A stretch of DNA of 64,000 nucleotides from Paraburkholderia nodosa (GCF_001718195.1 NZ_MCNV01000004.1:124001-188000); one strand, 5' to 3'. Shown: positions 1 to 9,587, counted from the stretch's first letter. Numbers and translations are program-made. The notes: generated by a model not told the origin, from the sequence alone.

Positions 1-170
1 AACTCGCCCGGATTGCACTTCAGCGGGTGCCGACACTGAAAGTCATCTTTGCTTCGGGCACCGAGGCGCCGCCCGCCCACGATGTGGGCTTTGAGTTCGC
101 CTCCGTGCGCAAACCGTTTTCGGCAGAGCAGTTGCGCGATCTCATTGAGTCGGCCCGTACGGGAGCATGA
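1..170 (+). CDS. Response-regulator receiver domain, C-terminal end (partial)
   Basis: The first 170 bases read in frame from base 3 to a TGA at 168-170. The 55 residues match the end of a receiver (REC) domain: a beta strand (LKVIFASG), then a strand ending in the conserved Lys-Pro pair (VRKPF), then the last helix (AEQLRDLIES). The protein ends right after the domain, so this is probably the C-terminal receiver of a hybrid histidine kinase or a stand-alone regulator. The start lies outside the window. It converges on the next gene, which is itself a receiver-like protein. Confidence 0.7.
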   Translation, partial: LARIALQRVPTLKVIFASGTEAPPAHDVGFEFASVRKPFSAEQLRDLIESARTGA

Positions 171-181
171 TCGGCACGCGG

Positions 182-787
182 TCAGTGGTCGTCTGTGATG
201 CGCTCGACATGGCAGTCGCCGATCCTGTCGATCGCGTTTAGCAGCTCATTGAGCGCCAGTGGTTTGTGGATGATCTCGTCGACCTTGCCGGTGAAAGCCG
301 GCGCGTCCTGCGGCCACACCAGTGCGATGATAGGTGGTCTTTCGATGCAGGTATCAAAGCCCTCTATCAGCAACGTGGAGGCGCCGCGAGAAAACAGCGA
401 GACATCGACGACGATCAGTTGCGATGGTTCGAGCCAGACTTCGTGCCAGGTATCGAAGGCACGCGCCTTCGAGCGCCCGTAACCCCGCCCGTAACCCTTC
501 ACGTCGAGCAAAACGGCTAACGAATCCCGGACCCACTTGTCGTGCCCAACAATCACAATCGGTCCGGATACCGGCGCTGGTTTCGGTACGCCATGGGCGG
601 CTGACCTGCGCAGCTGGCACTCGCTGCGCAGCCACTCCAGTCGAGACAGATAATAGCGATCCTGCGCCCTCGCAAGCCCAGCGGGGGACGTCGCTGGATC
701 GTGCTCAAGGCGTTCCAGGTCCTGCGTCGCTCTTTTCAGCTCGGCCACCGCAGTACCGAATGCGAGCGCGTCGTCGGGCTTCAGCAT
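182..787 (-). CDS. Response-regulator-like protein with N-terminal helical region
   Basis: Residues 1-75 are helical and charged. Residues 76-195 resemble a receiver domain: a strand VIVGHD, the strand LIVVDVSLF with a plausible phospho-acceptor Asp, and IIHKPL with the conserved Lys-Pro. The Thr/Ser switch position is replaced (IIALVWP). No output domain follows, so it would act as a single-domain regulator. I chose the ATG at 787; another ATG lies at 832 and neither has a clear ribosome site. A 12-bp tandem duplication adds a second GYGR unit after the first helix. It resembles the protein at 28549-29154 in layout and in the first receiver strand and helix. Confidence 0.6.
   Translation of the reverse strand: MLKPDDALAFGTAVAELKRATQDLERLEHDPATSPAGLARAQDRYYLSRLEWLRSECQLRRSAAHGVPKPAPVSGPIVIVGHDKWVRDSLAVLLDVKGYGRGYGRSKARAFDTWHEVWLEPSQLIVVDVSLFSRGASTLLIEGFDTCIERPPIIALVWPQDAPAFTGKVDEIIHKPLALNELLNAIDRIGDCHVERITDDH
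475..498. repeat. 12-bp tandem duplication inside a coding region
   Basis: GCCCGTAACCCC is followed directly by GCCCGTAACCCT (11 of 12 identical). In the minus-strand gene it encodes GYGR twice in a row, a four-residue in-frame insertion near the start of the receiver-like domain. It looks like a slippage or recent duplication event. Confidence 0.7.
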
Positions 788-832
788 GGAGATTTCACGT
801 GAGATACATAAGGAAGGACATAGGGGCGCCAC

Positions 833-1251
833 GCCTTCAGACGATCAGTCGTGAGAAATTGGCATTTATTCCGGAAGCTTTTCCGGACCTTGCGAATTCG
901 AAGCCAAGCCTTCAGGCCCGGAGCACAAATATTAATTCTGAATTCGATGGGAAACGAATTAAAAGAAAATATGGGGCTCCGGCCACAATAGAGCATGCAT
1001 CGCGATGCGAACCGTGGAGATAGTGAGGTTGGGTATGGTTAACAGGATGGCTCATCGCGAATAGTCAGACCATCATTGGGAGAATGGCATGCAGCCGCCC
1101 GGCGCTGCCGTCGCTGCATAGCGTTCTCATGAAGCCGTGCAAGCGCGTTCGTGGTCTCGCTGGGCGATCGCGCGCCGGGCCTCGAAGAGGCCACAGCGCG
1201 GACATTCATAGCCGTAGGGAGGCATGACTGCCAAACCTCCGCCGCTGGCTC
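833..1251. other. Intergenic region, 419 bp
   Basis: No convincing gene on either strand. Bases about 890-985 are clearly richer in A+T than the surroundings and could hold the promoter for the leftward gene at 182-787. I see no clean -35/-10 pair or terminator. Confidence 0.4.
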
Positions 1252-1719
1252 TCAGAGCAGTGGGTCCTCCGATCCACTGCGCGCGACAGGCGATCCGCTC
1301 GCGCTCCAGTACGGGCGTCGGTTGTAGTAGTCATGCAATTGCGTACCCCACGAAACGTCGGCCATCGAAGGCCAGTGATCCTTGTCGAAGCCGGGGTCGT
1401 CCTTGATGCGCTGGGCCGTCTGGTCGACGCGGAAACATTTTTCGGCAGTGTCCAGCGTCAGCGCGCTCCACGGGATCGCGTGAAGGGTGGTTCCCATACC
1501 GAGAAATCCGCCTTCGGACAGCACGGCGTAAGCAACGCGGGCGCTTCGCACATCAAGCATGATGTCGGAGATCTTGCCCACGTGTTCGCCGTCGGACGAA
1601 TAAACCTTGTTGCCGTCGAGCGTGGCGGCGGCCATGACTTCAGGGCCCGGCCCATCGCCGATACCGCCTCCGGTGATCTTGGCGCCAGCGTTGGGCGAGA
1701 GGGGATCAGAGGTAGTCAT
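1252..1719 (-). CDS. PRC-barrel domain protein
   Basis: 155 residues. Residues about 28-110 match a PRC-barrel: a strand-rich core around NKVYSSDGEHVGKISDIMLD, then VAYAVLSEGGFLGMG and the LHAIPWSAL strand that usually closes the fold. The N-terminal 25 residues are Gly/Pro-rich and the tail is polar. No signal peptide or membrane segment. Stand-alone PRC-barrel proteins of this size are common in Burkholderia relatives and their roles are mostly unknown, with stress or envelope links inferred from context. The fold call is firm, the role is not. Confidence 0.85.
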   Translation of the reverse strand: MTTSDPLSPNAGAKITGGGIGDGPGPEVMAAATLDGNKVYSSDGEHVGKISDIMLDVRSARVAYAVLSEGGFLGMGTTLHAIPWSALTLDTAEKCFRVDQTAQRIKDDPGFDKDHWPSMADVSWGTQLHDYYNRRPYWSASGSPVARSGSEDPLL

Positions 1720-1876
1720 TTCGTGCTCCAGGGTGGTTAGAGGCGATCACTGAACAGCATCCCGCATGCCGCGCAATCCCATTTCACGCAAACACTCCGT
1801 TTGACAGCCAGTTCCTCGCGGTGCGCGCCCAGGCACAGAGGGTGCGCTCTCGTTGGCATACTTCAAGGAGCGGGCA

Positions 1877-2038
1877 ATGCTTTACTACGCGATCGTTTTT
1901 TTCGTGATAGCCATCATCGCAGCTGTCTTCGGGTTTGGTGGGATCGCCGCAGGCGCGGCGAGTATCGCCAAAATTCTGTTCGTCATTTTCGTGATCCTCT
2001 TTTTGGCGAGCTTGCTGTTCGGACTTACCAGGCGTTAA
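1877..2038 (+). CDS. DUF1328 small membrane protein (YtjA-like)
   Basis: 53 residues, nearly all hydrophobic: two membrane segments ([20 protein letters not shown] and the [19 protein letters not shown] stretch) separated by a Gly/Ala hinge, ending in TRR. This is the DUF1328/UPF0391 pattern. The ATG at 1877 is chosen because AAGGAG lies seven bases upstream (1865-1870); an upstream in-frame ATG at 1853 has no such site. Inner-membrane location follows from the sequence. Function is unknown for the family. Confidence 0.85.
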   Translation: MLYYAIVFFVIAIIAAVFGFGGIAAGAASIAKILFVIFVILFLASLLFGLTRR

Positions 2039-2164
2039 AGAATCAGCGCCTCGAGTCATGGGTCCGCATCGCATTCTGTTCTTCCGGCACGCAGAGAAAG
2101 TTACGAAACGGGGTCCGGCAAAGACGATGGCGCGGCGCTTATGGCCGATGTGCAGCTCGCCTGA

Positions 2165-3715
2165 TCAAAAGCCCAGAATTCCGCGCGCTGCGTCGACGGG
2201 TAGGGGCCTGCGCATGCGCTCGCTCATGAGCGCCATCTCGCGATCGTAGCCGCAGGCGAGTGCGGCCACAAGGCGGCCCGACTCAGCGTAGAGGACTCCA
2301 AAGCGATCGTCCCCGGCGCGGCCGGCAATCACCAGATCGTCCCAATGTCCGGCATGTCCCAGGTAGTCGACGCGCTTGTCGTAGTGCTGGGTCCAGAAGA
2401 ACGGCACGCCGTCGTAGCTTGCCGTCTGGCCCAGCATGTTGAGCGCCGCGATGCGCCCTTGTTGCTGTGCAACGCGCCAATGTTCGATGCGTGTGCGCTG
2501 CGGCGTTTCCAACGCGCTGCTGAGCGTGAATCGCGCGATATCTCCCGCCGCGTAGGTTTCGCCGCAGACCCGCATCGTCGCATCCACATCGAGTCCGCCG
2601 TCCTCGCCGATCTCGGCGCCGCTGACAAAGTGCGTAGCCGGTCGCACGCCAATGCCGACGATCACGGCCTTCGCGCGCAGCGCGCTGCCGTCGTCGAGTT
2701 CGACCGCTTCGACCTCGAGCGCGCCGCTGAAGCGCAGCGCCTTCGCGCGCCGAAACACCACGCCGTGGGATTCGTGCCAGTCGCGGAACATCCCGCCGAT
2801 ACGCTCGCCAAGCACGCGTTGCAGCGGCACACCTGCGGGGGAGACGATGGTGACTTCGACGCCGCGTCTGCGCAATGCCGAGGCCGTTTCCAGGCCGATG
2901 AAGCTGTCACCCAGCACCACGGCGCGCTCGGTTGGCGCGAGCGCGTGGAGTATGGCTGTGGCGTCTGCCAGGTTGCGCAGCGTGAACAGGTTGCCAAGTT
3001 CGGCGCCCGGTATATCGGGTCGTTTTGCCACCGAGCCGCTTGCGATGAGCACGGCGTCGAAGGTATGCATGTCGCCATCGGCTAGTGTGACGTGTCTTGT
3101 CTGGACGTCGCAGTGTTTGACCGCTCTGTGGTCGACGCGCAAGCGCTTGTCGTGGGCCACGCTTTCGGGCAGGATCGGCGGGACCTCGTCGGGCGTCATC
3201 TCGCCGGCGGGCACGAATTTGCTGAGACAGGTACGGTCGTAGGGCACTTGCGGCTCGGCGGCGAATATCGTCACCTCGCCCGCGAATTCGCTTTCCAGCA
3301 GCGTGGCGACGGCCGCTGCGCCCGCCGCACCGCCGCCGATCACCGCGAAACGACGGGCGGACCTGGCGTGCGCGGAGGGCGTGCGAGGCGCGGCGGCACG
3401 CAGTGGCGTGAGTTCGACGAGGACGGCGTCCCCTTCGATACGCACCGGGTACGACGTCAGCCCCTCCAGCGCAGGCGGTTCGAGACACGCGCCGCTTTCG
3501 ATCGAGAACACGCCCTTGTGCCATGGGCACACGATGCGGCCTGCGCAAAGCGCGCCCTGTTCGAGTGGCGCGCCCGCATGCGGGCAGTCCGCGCTGAATG
3601 CGCGGATGCGATCGCCCGCGTTCACGAGCAGCACGGCGACCCCTTCCAGCTCGATGCGCCGCATGGCCGTCGGGGGCACTGCTGCCACATCCATTGCCTT
3701 GATCCATCCAGCCAT
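2165..3715 (-). CDS. Rieske [2Fe-2S] / FAD-NAD(P) oxidoreductase fusion
   Basis: 516 residues. Residues 1-105 are a Rieske domain with ligands C44/H46 and C63/H66 (CPH and CPWH). The rest is a pyridine-nucleotide-disulfide reductase: a GGGAAG dinucleotide motif near residue 125, a second near 250, and a C-terminal FAD-binding strand ending AAGDIARF. This is the AIF-like ferredoxin-reductase layout (AIFM3 type), acting as a cytosolic NAD(P)H-dependent electron donor; the partner is not visible. The open frame extends far upstream, but the ATG at 3715 follows GGAG by seven bases and sits right before the Rieske fold, so the extension is rejected. Confidence 0.88.
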   Translation of the reverse strand: MAGWIKAMDVAAVPPTAMRRIELEGVAVLLVNAGDRIRAFSADCPHAGAPLEQGALCAGRIVCPWHKGVFSIESGACLEPPALEGLTSYPVRIEGDAVLVELTPLRAAAPRTPSAHARSARRFAVIGGGAAGAAAVATLLESEFAGEVTIFAAEPQVPYDRTCLSKFVPAGEMTPDEVPPILPESVAHDKRLRVDHRAVKHCDVQTRHVTLADGDMHTFDAVLIASGSVAKRPDIPGAELGNLFTLRNLADATAILHALAPTERAVVLGDSFIGLETASALRRRGVEVTIVSPAGVPLQRVLGERIGGMFRDWHESHGVVFRRAKALRFSGALEVEAVELDDGSALRAKAVIVGIGVRPATHFVSGAEIGEDGGLDVDATMRVCGETYAAGDIARFTLSSALETPQRTRIEHWRVAQQQGRIAALNMLGQTASYDGVPFFWTQHYDKRVDYLGHAGHWDDLVIAGRAGDDRFGVLYAESGRLVAALACGYDREMALMSERMRRPLPVDAARGILGF

Positions 3716-4080
3716 AGCGTGCTCCGGTCTCTTCTGTGGGACCCCAAGCGCAATCGATGTGCCGCGAGACGCGTGCGCCAATGCCGCGCCAAGGCGCGAG
3801 CGGCGCCGGCGCAACGCTGCCAAAAGGTTCGACTGAGGCATCGGCGAAGGAGTGGACGAGAACGGTACGTACGCGTCGACATTGCGACCCCGGGTGTCGA
3901 AGGCCGCGCAGGCGCCGGTATAGGGGCGGTCGGCGCAGGCATCCGGCGTGCGCTGCAGGGGATGAGACTGCGCCGCTCGAGCGCGAAATGCGTGCGCATG
4001 CAGTCTGGCCTTTGCTGCGTACGCCACGATGGAACTTCGGGTGGCATGACGCAATGTCACGCCAATACCATGGAGTTCGA
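3716..4080. other. Divergent intergenic region, 365 bp
   Basis: Lies between the leftward Rieske reductase and the rightward glycosyltransferase. Both genes have a ribosome site close to their start, so the whole stretch is available for promoters. I see no strong consensus promoter or operator. Confidence 0.35.
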
Positions 4081-4764
4081 ATGATCGGGGTCATTATTCC
4101 TGCGCACAACGAAGCGGGCCTGATCGCCGCGTGTCTTGCCTCGGTGCGGTGCGCCGCGACGCATCCTTCGCTGCGAGGCGAAGCGGTTCGGCCGCTCGTG
4201 GTGCTCGACGCCTGCACGGACGCATCGGCTGAGATCGTCTCGGACTTCGGGTTCGAGGCCCTATGCATAGAAGCGCGCAACGTTGGCGTCGCCCGCGCTG
4301 CCGGTGCTGAGGCCTTGCTCGCCTGCGGCGCGCGCTGGCTGGCCTTCACCGACGCGGACAGTCACGTGGCGCCCGACTGGCTTGCCGCGCAGCTCGCGCT
4401 TGCCGCGGACGCCGTGTGCGGGCCCGTGAGCGTGGACGACTGGAGCGCGCTGGCGCCTTGCGCCCGCGCGACCTGGGAGCGGCGCTACCGCGACGCGGAC
4501 GGGCATCGCCACATTCATGGCGCAAACCTGGGCGTCGCGGCGCACGCGTATTTGCGCGCTGGCGGTTTTCCACCGCTTGCCTGCAGCGAAGACGTCGCGC
4601 TGGTCGATCTGCTGATCGCGACAGGCGCCACGCTCGCGTGGAGCGCGGCGCCGCGCGTGGTGACCAGCGGGCGGCGCGACGCGCGTACGCGCGGCGGCTT
4701 CGGCGACACGCTCGCCGCGTGGGCGGACGGCGTGGACGATAGCGAGCAGTCGGTTGCGCCTTGA
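4081..4764 (+). CDS. Family 2 glycosyltransferase
   Basis: 227 residues with a GT-A fold start (IGVIIPAHNEAGLIAACLAS), the nucleotide-binding VVLDACTDAS loop, and a DXD-type metal motif (FTDADSHV) near residue 90. It is short for GT2 and has no membrane segment, so it is a cytosolic single-domain transferase. GGAG lies five bases before the ATG at 4081. The gene converges on a NodS-like methyltransferase and is close to a PIG-L deacetylase; this trio recurs in proteobacteria. Sugar donor and acceptor are unknown. Confidence 0.85.
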   Translation: MIGVIIPAHNEAGLIAACLASVRCAATHPSLRGEAVRPLVVLDACTDASAEIVSDFGFEALCIEARNVGVARAAGAEALLACGARWLAFTDADSHVAPDWLAAQLALAADAVCGPVSVDDWSALAPCARATWERRYRDADGHRHIHGANLGVAAHAYLRAGGFPPLACSEDVALVDLLIATGATLAWSAAPRVVTSGRRDARTRGGFGDTLAAWADGVDDSEQSVAP

Positions 4765-4778
4765 GTCTCAGCGTGTCT

Positions 4779-5396
4779 TCACGCGCGTTCGCGGCGCGCG
4801 ACACTGAGCCGATCGCGGCTCCAGACATCGAGCAGGAAATCCGTGTCTTCGATCTGAACGACGGCATGCAGCGCGGCGTTTGCCGCCGCCTGCGCGAAGA
4901 TGCCATGCACCTGGGCGCTTTGCAGCATCCACGTCTCGCCGCCGTGACGCCAGTGGCAGCATGCCAGCGTGCCATCGGCGGCGAGCGAGGAGGCGGCTAG
5001 CGTGGCGAGCGAAGTGCAGTCGCTTGCGTTCAGGTAGTACGCGAATTCGCTCATCACGATCAAGTCGAACTGTCCGGCGGGCCAGTCGCGCGGCATGGCG
5101 AGCGCGTGCACGTCCACGTTCGCGAACGCGGCAAGGCGCTCTTGTGCCGCCGCGACGGCGCGAGGCGAGAAGTCCGCGCAGACCAGATGCTCGCAACGCC
5201 GCGCCAGGTCGGCGGACAAGGCTCCGATTGCGCAAGCCGGCTCGAAGGCCATGCGATAACGCTCGCGCGGCAGCGACGCGAGCAGCAGCGCGCGCTTGCG
5301 CGCCTCGTACCAGCTGTCGCGGTAGTGCCATGGATCGGGGTTCGCGGCGAACTTGCTGTCGAAATAGCTGGCGAGCGATGTGGGGGGACGGTCCAT
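4779..5396 (-). CDS. NodS-like SAM-dependent methyltransferase
   Basis: 205 residues. The N-terminal stretch DSKFAANPDPWHYRDSWYE is the hallmark of NodS-type enzymes, followed by a Rossmann SAM site (FEPACAIGALSADLA), an acidic strand (LVCADFSPRAV) and the motif LIVMSEFAYYL. NodS N-methylates the glucosamine end of Nod factors in rhizobia; homologues outside nodulation clusters are of unknown substrate. AAGGA sits five bases before the ATG. It is convergent with the GT2 gene and divergent from the flavodoxin-like gene. Confidence 0.82.
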   Translation of the reverse strand: MDRPPTSLASYFDSKFAANPDPWHYRDSWYEARKRALLLASLPRERYRMAFEPACAIGALSADLARRCEHLVCADFSPRAVAAAQERLAAFANVDVHALAMPRDWPAGQFDLIVMSEFAYYLNASDCTSLATLAASSLAADGTLACCHWRHGGETWMLQSAQVHGIFAQAAANAALHAVVQIEDTDFLLDVWSRDRLSVARRERA

Positions 5397-5615
5397 CGTT
5401 ATCCTTGCGATCGCGGGTTTTAGCGCTGCCGCCAGTCTTCGCCGGACCCGAGGACCGCGCCGGCGGTCGCGGCACAGCGGCGGCGCCCAGGTGTGCACGC
5501 AAACACCGTTCCGCAACCCGCGCGCCCGCGTCGGCGCGCCATGGCAACGGGCCGAGCCGGAACGCCAATTGCGCGGGAGAGGCGTTCGACAAGCCGTATC
5601 GACAAGGGATCCATC

Positions 5616-6713
5616 ATGAAACAGAAGCCGGCGGAAGTACGCACGCCGCGGGTGCGAAAAGGACAGATGATGCAAGGTCTGTCGCGCGAAGCGTTTCGGG
5701 CGCGTTTTATGGCCCGCTATCACGATCCCGCGTTTCGTGCCGAAGACGCCGCACTCGCGCGCCTCGAAACGATTGCCTGGGATGCCTATAGCGAAGGACG
5801 CAAGGCGCCGCTGACCGCGAAGGCGGGAGAGGGTTACGCCGACCCCGACTATGACCTCTCCACCGAATGGCGCCTCACGCACCAGCGCCTTGAAGCCGCG
5901 CAGCGGCGCCAGCGGGAGAGCGGCACGCGCTCCCGCGTGATCGTGGTGAATGCGTCGTCGCGCAATGACTATACGTGCCCGGGAGAGATGTCGAAGAGTT
6001 TTCGGCTCGCGCAGCTCTGCGAGCATGAACTGACGCAGGCCGGCATCGAAGCCGACATGCTCGACCTCTCGCGCCTCGCTGCCGAACCCGACCTTCACAT
6101 TTATCCGTGCAAGGGCTGTGTTTCCACGGCAATGCCGCTATGCCACTGGCCGTGCAGCTGCTATCCGAACCATTCGCTCGGTCAGGTCAACGACTGGATG
6201 GCGGAGATTTACGAGCGCTTCGCGGCCTGCCACGGCGCGATTTTCGTGACGCCGGTGTACTGGTATCAGGTGAGTAGCCCGCTCAAGCTGATGATGGACC
6301 GGCTCGTATGCGCGGACGGCGGCAATCCCGATCCTTCCTCGACTCACGGCAAGCATCCGGACGAAGCGAAAGCGCTTGAACTGGCGGGCTGGCATTATCC
6401 CAGGCATCTTGCGGGACGAGCGTACGGCGCGATCGTGCATGGCGATGTGGCAGGCATCGAGGACACGCGCCGCGCGCTTGCCGACTGGCTCGACTGGATG
6501 GGATGGGTCGACGCGGGCGCGTCGGCGCGCATCGATCGCATGGTGGGCTACTACGAACCCTACGCGAGCTCACATGACGCACTCGACGCCGACGTGCGCT
6601 TCCAGCAGGAGGTGGCCAACGTGGCGCGCGCGGTGGGAAAAGCGGTGGTCGCGCTCCGCGCGGGCAAGCTGCATCGCGCCGACGAAGGTATCGAGCCGCC
6701 GCGTGCGAAATGA
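5616..6713 (+). CDS. Flavodoxin-like NAD(P)H-dependent oxidoreductase with Cys cluster
   Basis: 365 residues. A 100-residue polar, helical N-terminal extension precedes an FMN-reductase/flavodoxin-fold domain that starts at SRVIVVNASSRND (phosphate-binding loop) and includes FVTPVYWYQVSSPLKLMMDR, the typical active-site loop. Within it lies a run of cysteines at about 165, 168, 176, 180 and 182 (CKGC...C...CSC), reminiscent of iron-sulfur flavoproteins. AAGGGA precedes the ATG. Context suggests redox tailoring for the neighbouring glycan genes, but substrate is unknown. Confidence 0.78.
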   Translation: MKQKPAEVRTPRVRKGQMMQGLSREAFRARFMARYHDPAFRAEDAALARLETIAWDAYSEGRKAPLTAKAGEGYADPDYDLSTEWRLTHQRLEAAQRRQRESGTRSRVIVVNASSRNDYTCPGEMSKSFRLAQLCEHELTQAGIEADMLDLSRLAAEPDLHIYPCKGCVSTAMPLCHWPCSCYPNHSLGQVNDWMAEIYERFAACHGAIFVTPVYWYQVSSPLKLMMDRLVCADGGNPDPSSTHGKHPDEAKALELAGWHYPRHLAGRAYGAIVHGDVAGIEDTRRALADWLDWMGWVDAGASARIDRMVGYYEPYASSHDALDADVRFQQEVANVARAVGKAVVALRAGKLHRADEGIEPPRAK

Positions 6714-6846
6714 ATCTGATCGGCATTGCACAGCCATATGCAGTTGTAGAAGCTACGTGCAAGCGCTGCAAGCGATACGATCCGGGGCACCACCGCGCCA
6801 TATCACGTGCATGCCATTGGGCGTCTGGAGCCCAAAAGGAGAAACG

Positions 6847-7569
6847 ATGTCGATTGCTCTGCCTCACGACATGAGCGACGGCGCGCCGCGGCTGATTGTG
6901 GTTTCGCCACATCTGGACGACGCGGTGCTCGGCTGCGCAGGTCTCATCGCAAGGTGCCCTGGTTCGATCGTTTGCACGGTGTTCGCGGGCGAACCCGCCA
7001 CGCCGATGCATACGCAATGGGATGAAGCCAGCGGCTTTGCCGATGCGCACGAAGCCGTGCGCGCGCGCAAGCGGGAGGACGAGCGCGCGCTTGCGCTGTG
7101 TGGCGCGACGCCGTTGTGGCTGGATTTTCTGGATGGACAGTACGGCGCGACGCCCGACGTCGCGGACGTTGCGCACGCGTTGGCCGAGCAGTTCGCGCGT
7201 TTCGGCGCCTGGCTGCCCGTGTGCCCGTTCGGCCTGTGGCATTCCGATCATCAACTCGTGGGCGCCGCGTGCCGTTCGCTGCTGCAAACGGAGCGCATTA
7301 AACGATATATCGCCTATGAGGACGCGATTTACCGCGCAATGCCCGGTGTGCTCGATGCAGGCTTCCAGCGCCTCGAAGCAGAGCGCTTGCGGGTGAGCCC
7401 GATGCGCGCGCAGGCGTTCGGCCGGTATCCGGCTCGGCGGCTCGCGGCGATCAAGCGGCGCGCAGTAGGGGCGTATCCGAGCCAGATGCGTGCATTTGGG
7501 CCGTTTCCGCCGGATGTGGAGCGGCCCGAGCGTTACTGGCAGGTGGAGCGGCCTGCATTGCCCACGTAG
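6847..7569 (+). CDS. PIG-L family deacetylase
   Basis: 240 residues. The zinc-binding motif SPHLDDAVLG is at residues 20-29 and the second ligand region WHSDH near residue 135, the two signatures of the LmbE/PIG-L fold. Family members remove acetyl groups from N-acetylglucosamine-type sugars. AAAAGGAG lies directly upstream of the ATG. It follows the flavodoxin-like gene by 133 bp on the same strand and converges on the nine-gene glycan run. A cytosolic deacetylase acting on a GlcNAc-containing intermediate is the best inference. Confidence 0.88.
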   Translation: MSIALPHDMSDGAPRLIVVSPHLDDAVLGCAGLIARCPGSIVCTVFAGEPATPMHTQWDEASGFADAHEAVRARKREDERALALCGATPLWLDFLDGQYGATPDVADVAHALAEQFARFGAWLPVCPFGLWHSDHQLVGAACRSLLQTERIKRYIAYEDAIYRAMPGVLDAGFQRLEAERLRVSPMRAQAFGRYPARRLAAIKRRAVGAYPSQMRAFGPFPPDVERPERYWQVERPALPT

Positions 7570-7583
7570 GCACAGCGCCTCCA

Positions 7584-8528
7584 CTACCAATCTGAAGCCG
7601 ACGTGTCCGCGTGCTCGACGGCCCCCCGCGGCGCGCGATCGCCACGGTTTTTTTCTGCCTCCCGCACGGCCGCGCGCATGCGCAGCACGCGCGCAGCAAC
7701 GGGCCGTCGGCGGCGCAGGGCCCAGCCTATGCCCCGCCAAAGCTCACGAAGATCCTCGCCTGGCCGTCCCGCACGGCACGCGCCGCCGAGTGCCCGCCAC
7801 GTCGCCGTCAGCGCTTCGCCACAGGGCAGACGCAGCCACGCAACGAGCGCGGCATTGCGCGCCAGCATTCGGCGGCGCAGCGCGCTGTCACGCGCGAGCG
7901 AAGGCCGATGGTGCACTTCGAGTTCGCTCGCATAAGCAATATCGTGGCCGCCTTGCAAGACATCGAGCGAAAGCAATGCTTCCTCGCCGCCGATGAAAAG
8001 ACGCGGTTCATAACCGCCCAGCGCGTTGAAGAGCGCGGTGCGGAACACGCATGCACCTGCCATGAAGCCGACCAGATTCGGCAGAGGATGAGCCGCATGC
8101 GCCAATGGGCTCGCGGCCATCAATGCGCAGGCTGGATCGAGTGTGTCTTCCTCACCCACGTGCACGGATGCCGTGAGCACGCCAATGCGCGCATGGCGGT
8201 CCAGCAATTCGACAGCGCGCGTAAGCGACCCCGGCTGCCAGTCGGTGTCGTCGTCACTGAACGCCACATAGTCCGTCGTCACGCGGGCGGCGCCCGCATT
8301 GCGCGCGGCTGCGCCGAGGTTAGCTTCGCAGCGCAGCACGCGCAAACCCGGATACGTCTGCGCGAGCAGGTTTGGCGTGCCGTCGGTCGAGCCGTTATCC
8401 ACCACGATGACTTCGGGCCGCTCCGGCAGACGCAACAGCGAGGCGACCGTGCGCATGACTTCGGCGCGCCGGTTGTGCGTGAGCACGACCACGCTGATGC
8501 GGCGGTTCAGGAAGAAGAGACCTTGCAT
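7584..8528 (-). CDS. Family 2 glycosyltransferase (last gene of the glycan operon)
   Basis: 314 residues. GT-A start [32 protein letters not shown] nucleotide loop, the FSDDDTDW metal motif near residue 93, and an acceptor-side [12 protein letters not shown] motif. The C-terminal 80 residues are basic and helical. GGAG lies before the start. Its first 22 bases overlap the end of the upstream epimerase gene, so the two are probably translated together. Donor and acceptor unknown. Confidence 0.87.
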   Translation of the reverse strand: MQGLFFLNRRISVVVLTHNRRAEVMRTVASLLRLPERPEVIVVDNGSTDGTPNLLAQTYPGLRVLRCEANLGAAARNAGAARVTTDYVAFSDDDTDWQPGSLTRAVELLDRHARIGVLTASVHVGEEDTLDPACALMAASPLAHAAHPLPNLVGFMAGACVFRTALFNALGGYEPRLFIGGEEALLSLDVLQGGHDIAYASELEVHHRPSLARDSALRRRMLARNAALVAWLRLPCGEALTATWRALGGACRAGRPGEDLRELWRGIGWALRRRRPVAARVLRMRAAVREAEKNRGDRAPRGAVEHADTSASDW

Positions 8529-9550
8529 ACCTGCGTCTCCACACGGTTTGTCTTCGCCGCTGCCGCGGCGGTGCTCGCGAGCAAGCCTCCTGGATCAGCG
8601 CTTGCGATCTCGCGCTGGAAATACGCGATGGTCGCGCTCAAGCCGGCATCGAACGATGTGTGCGGCGACCAGCCGAGCAGCGCGCGCGCGCGTTCGATGG
8701 AAGGGCAACGGCGGCACGGATCGTCCACGGGCAGCGGCGCAAAGGCGATTTCCGAGCTCGACTGCGCGGCGGCGATCACGCGGCGGGCCGTGTCGAGCAT
8801 CGAGATTTCCTGCGGGTTGCCGATATTCACGGGGCCGTCCGGGGGCGTTGCGCGACTCATCAGCAGTACGAGGGCGTCGATCAGATCGTCCACGTAGCAG
8901 AAACAGCGCGTTTGCGATCCGTCGCCATAGACGGTCAGCGGCTCGCCGCCCAGCGCCTGCATGACGAAGTTCGAGATGACGCGGCCGTCGCGGGGATGCA
9001 TGCGCGGTCCGTACGTATTGAAGATCCGCGCAATGCGAATGTCGAGGCCATGCTGGCGCATGTAGTCCATGCACAGCGTTTCGGCGCAGCGCTTGCCTTC
9101 GTCGTAGCACGAGCGCGGGCCAATGGGATTCACGTGGCCCCAGTAGTCCTCGGTTTGCGGATGGCGGCGCGCGTCGCCGTAGACTTCGCTGGTGGAGGCC
9201 TGCAGCAGTTTCGCCCGCACGCGCTTGGCGAGCCCGAGCATGTTGATCGCGCCGTGCACGCTCGTCTTGGTCGTTTGCACCGGATCGTGCTGGTAGTGCA
9301 CCGGCGAGGCGGGGCAGGCGAGGTTGTAGATCTCGTCCACTTCCACGTAGAGCGGAAAGGTGACGTCGTGGCGCATCAGTTCAAAGTTGGCGTTGTCGAG
9401 CAGATGCGCCACGTTGCGCTTGGAGCCGGTATAGAAGTTATCGACGCACAGCACGTCGTGGCCCAGCGCCACTAGCCGCTCGCACAAATGCGAGCCGAGA
9501 AAGCCTGCGCCGCCGGTGACGAGAATGCGTTTGCGGATGAGTTCTTTCAC
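8507..9550 (-). CDS. NAD-dependent epimerase, UDP-glucuronate decarboxylase-like
   Basis: 347 residues of an extended [13 protein letters not shown] at the N-terminus, the catalytic serine strand [12 protein letters not shown], and YDEGKR (YxxxK). The motif set ([34 protein letters not shown]) is that of UDP-glucuronate decarboxylase / UDP-xylose synthase, which would supply UDP-xylose to the adjacent transferases. A GTG at 9550 with AAAGGA eight bases upstream is the likely start; an earlier in-frame start at 9583 lacks a site. The product specificity is inferred from motifs. Confidence 0.85.
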   Translation of the reverse strand: MKELIRKRILVTGGAGFLGSHLCERLVALGHDVLCVDNFYTGSKRNVAHLLDNANFELMRHDVTFPLYVEVDEIYNLACPASPVHYQHDPVQTTKTSVHGAINMLGLAKRVRAKLLQASTSEVYGDARRHPQTEDYWGHVNPIGPRSCYDEGKRCAETLCMDYMRQHGLDIRIARIFNTYGPRMHPRDGRVISNFVMQALGGEPLTVYGDGSQTRCFCYVDDLIDALVLLMSRATPPDGPVNIGNPQEISMLDTARRVIAAAQSSSEIAFAPLPVDDPCRRCPSIERARALLGWSPHTSFDAGLSATIAYFQREIASADPGGLLASTAAAAAKTNRVETQVCKVSSS

Positions 9551-9587
9551 GTTTGCCGTCCTTTGAAAAGCGCTGCAAGCCACACGT

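Noticed and set aside
3716..4060. 115-residue N-terminal extension of the Rieske reductase
   Set aside because: The extension is Arg/Ala-rich and unlike the family; the ATG at 3715 has a good ribosome site right before the Rieske fold.
2907..4349. 480-codon open frame overlapping the Rieske reductase and GT2 genes
   Set aside because: Arg/Ala-rich shadow; no ribosome site and no domain.
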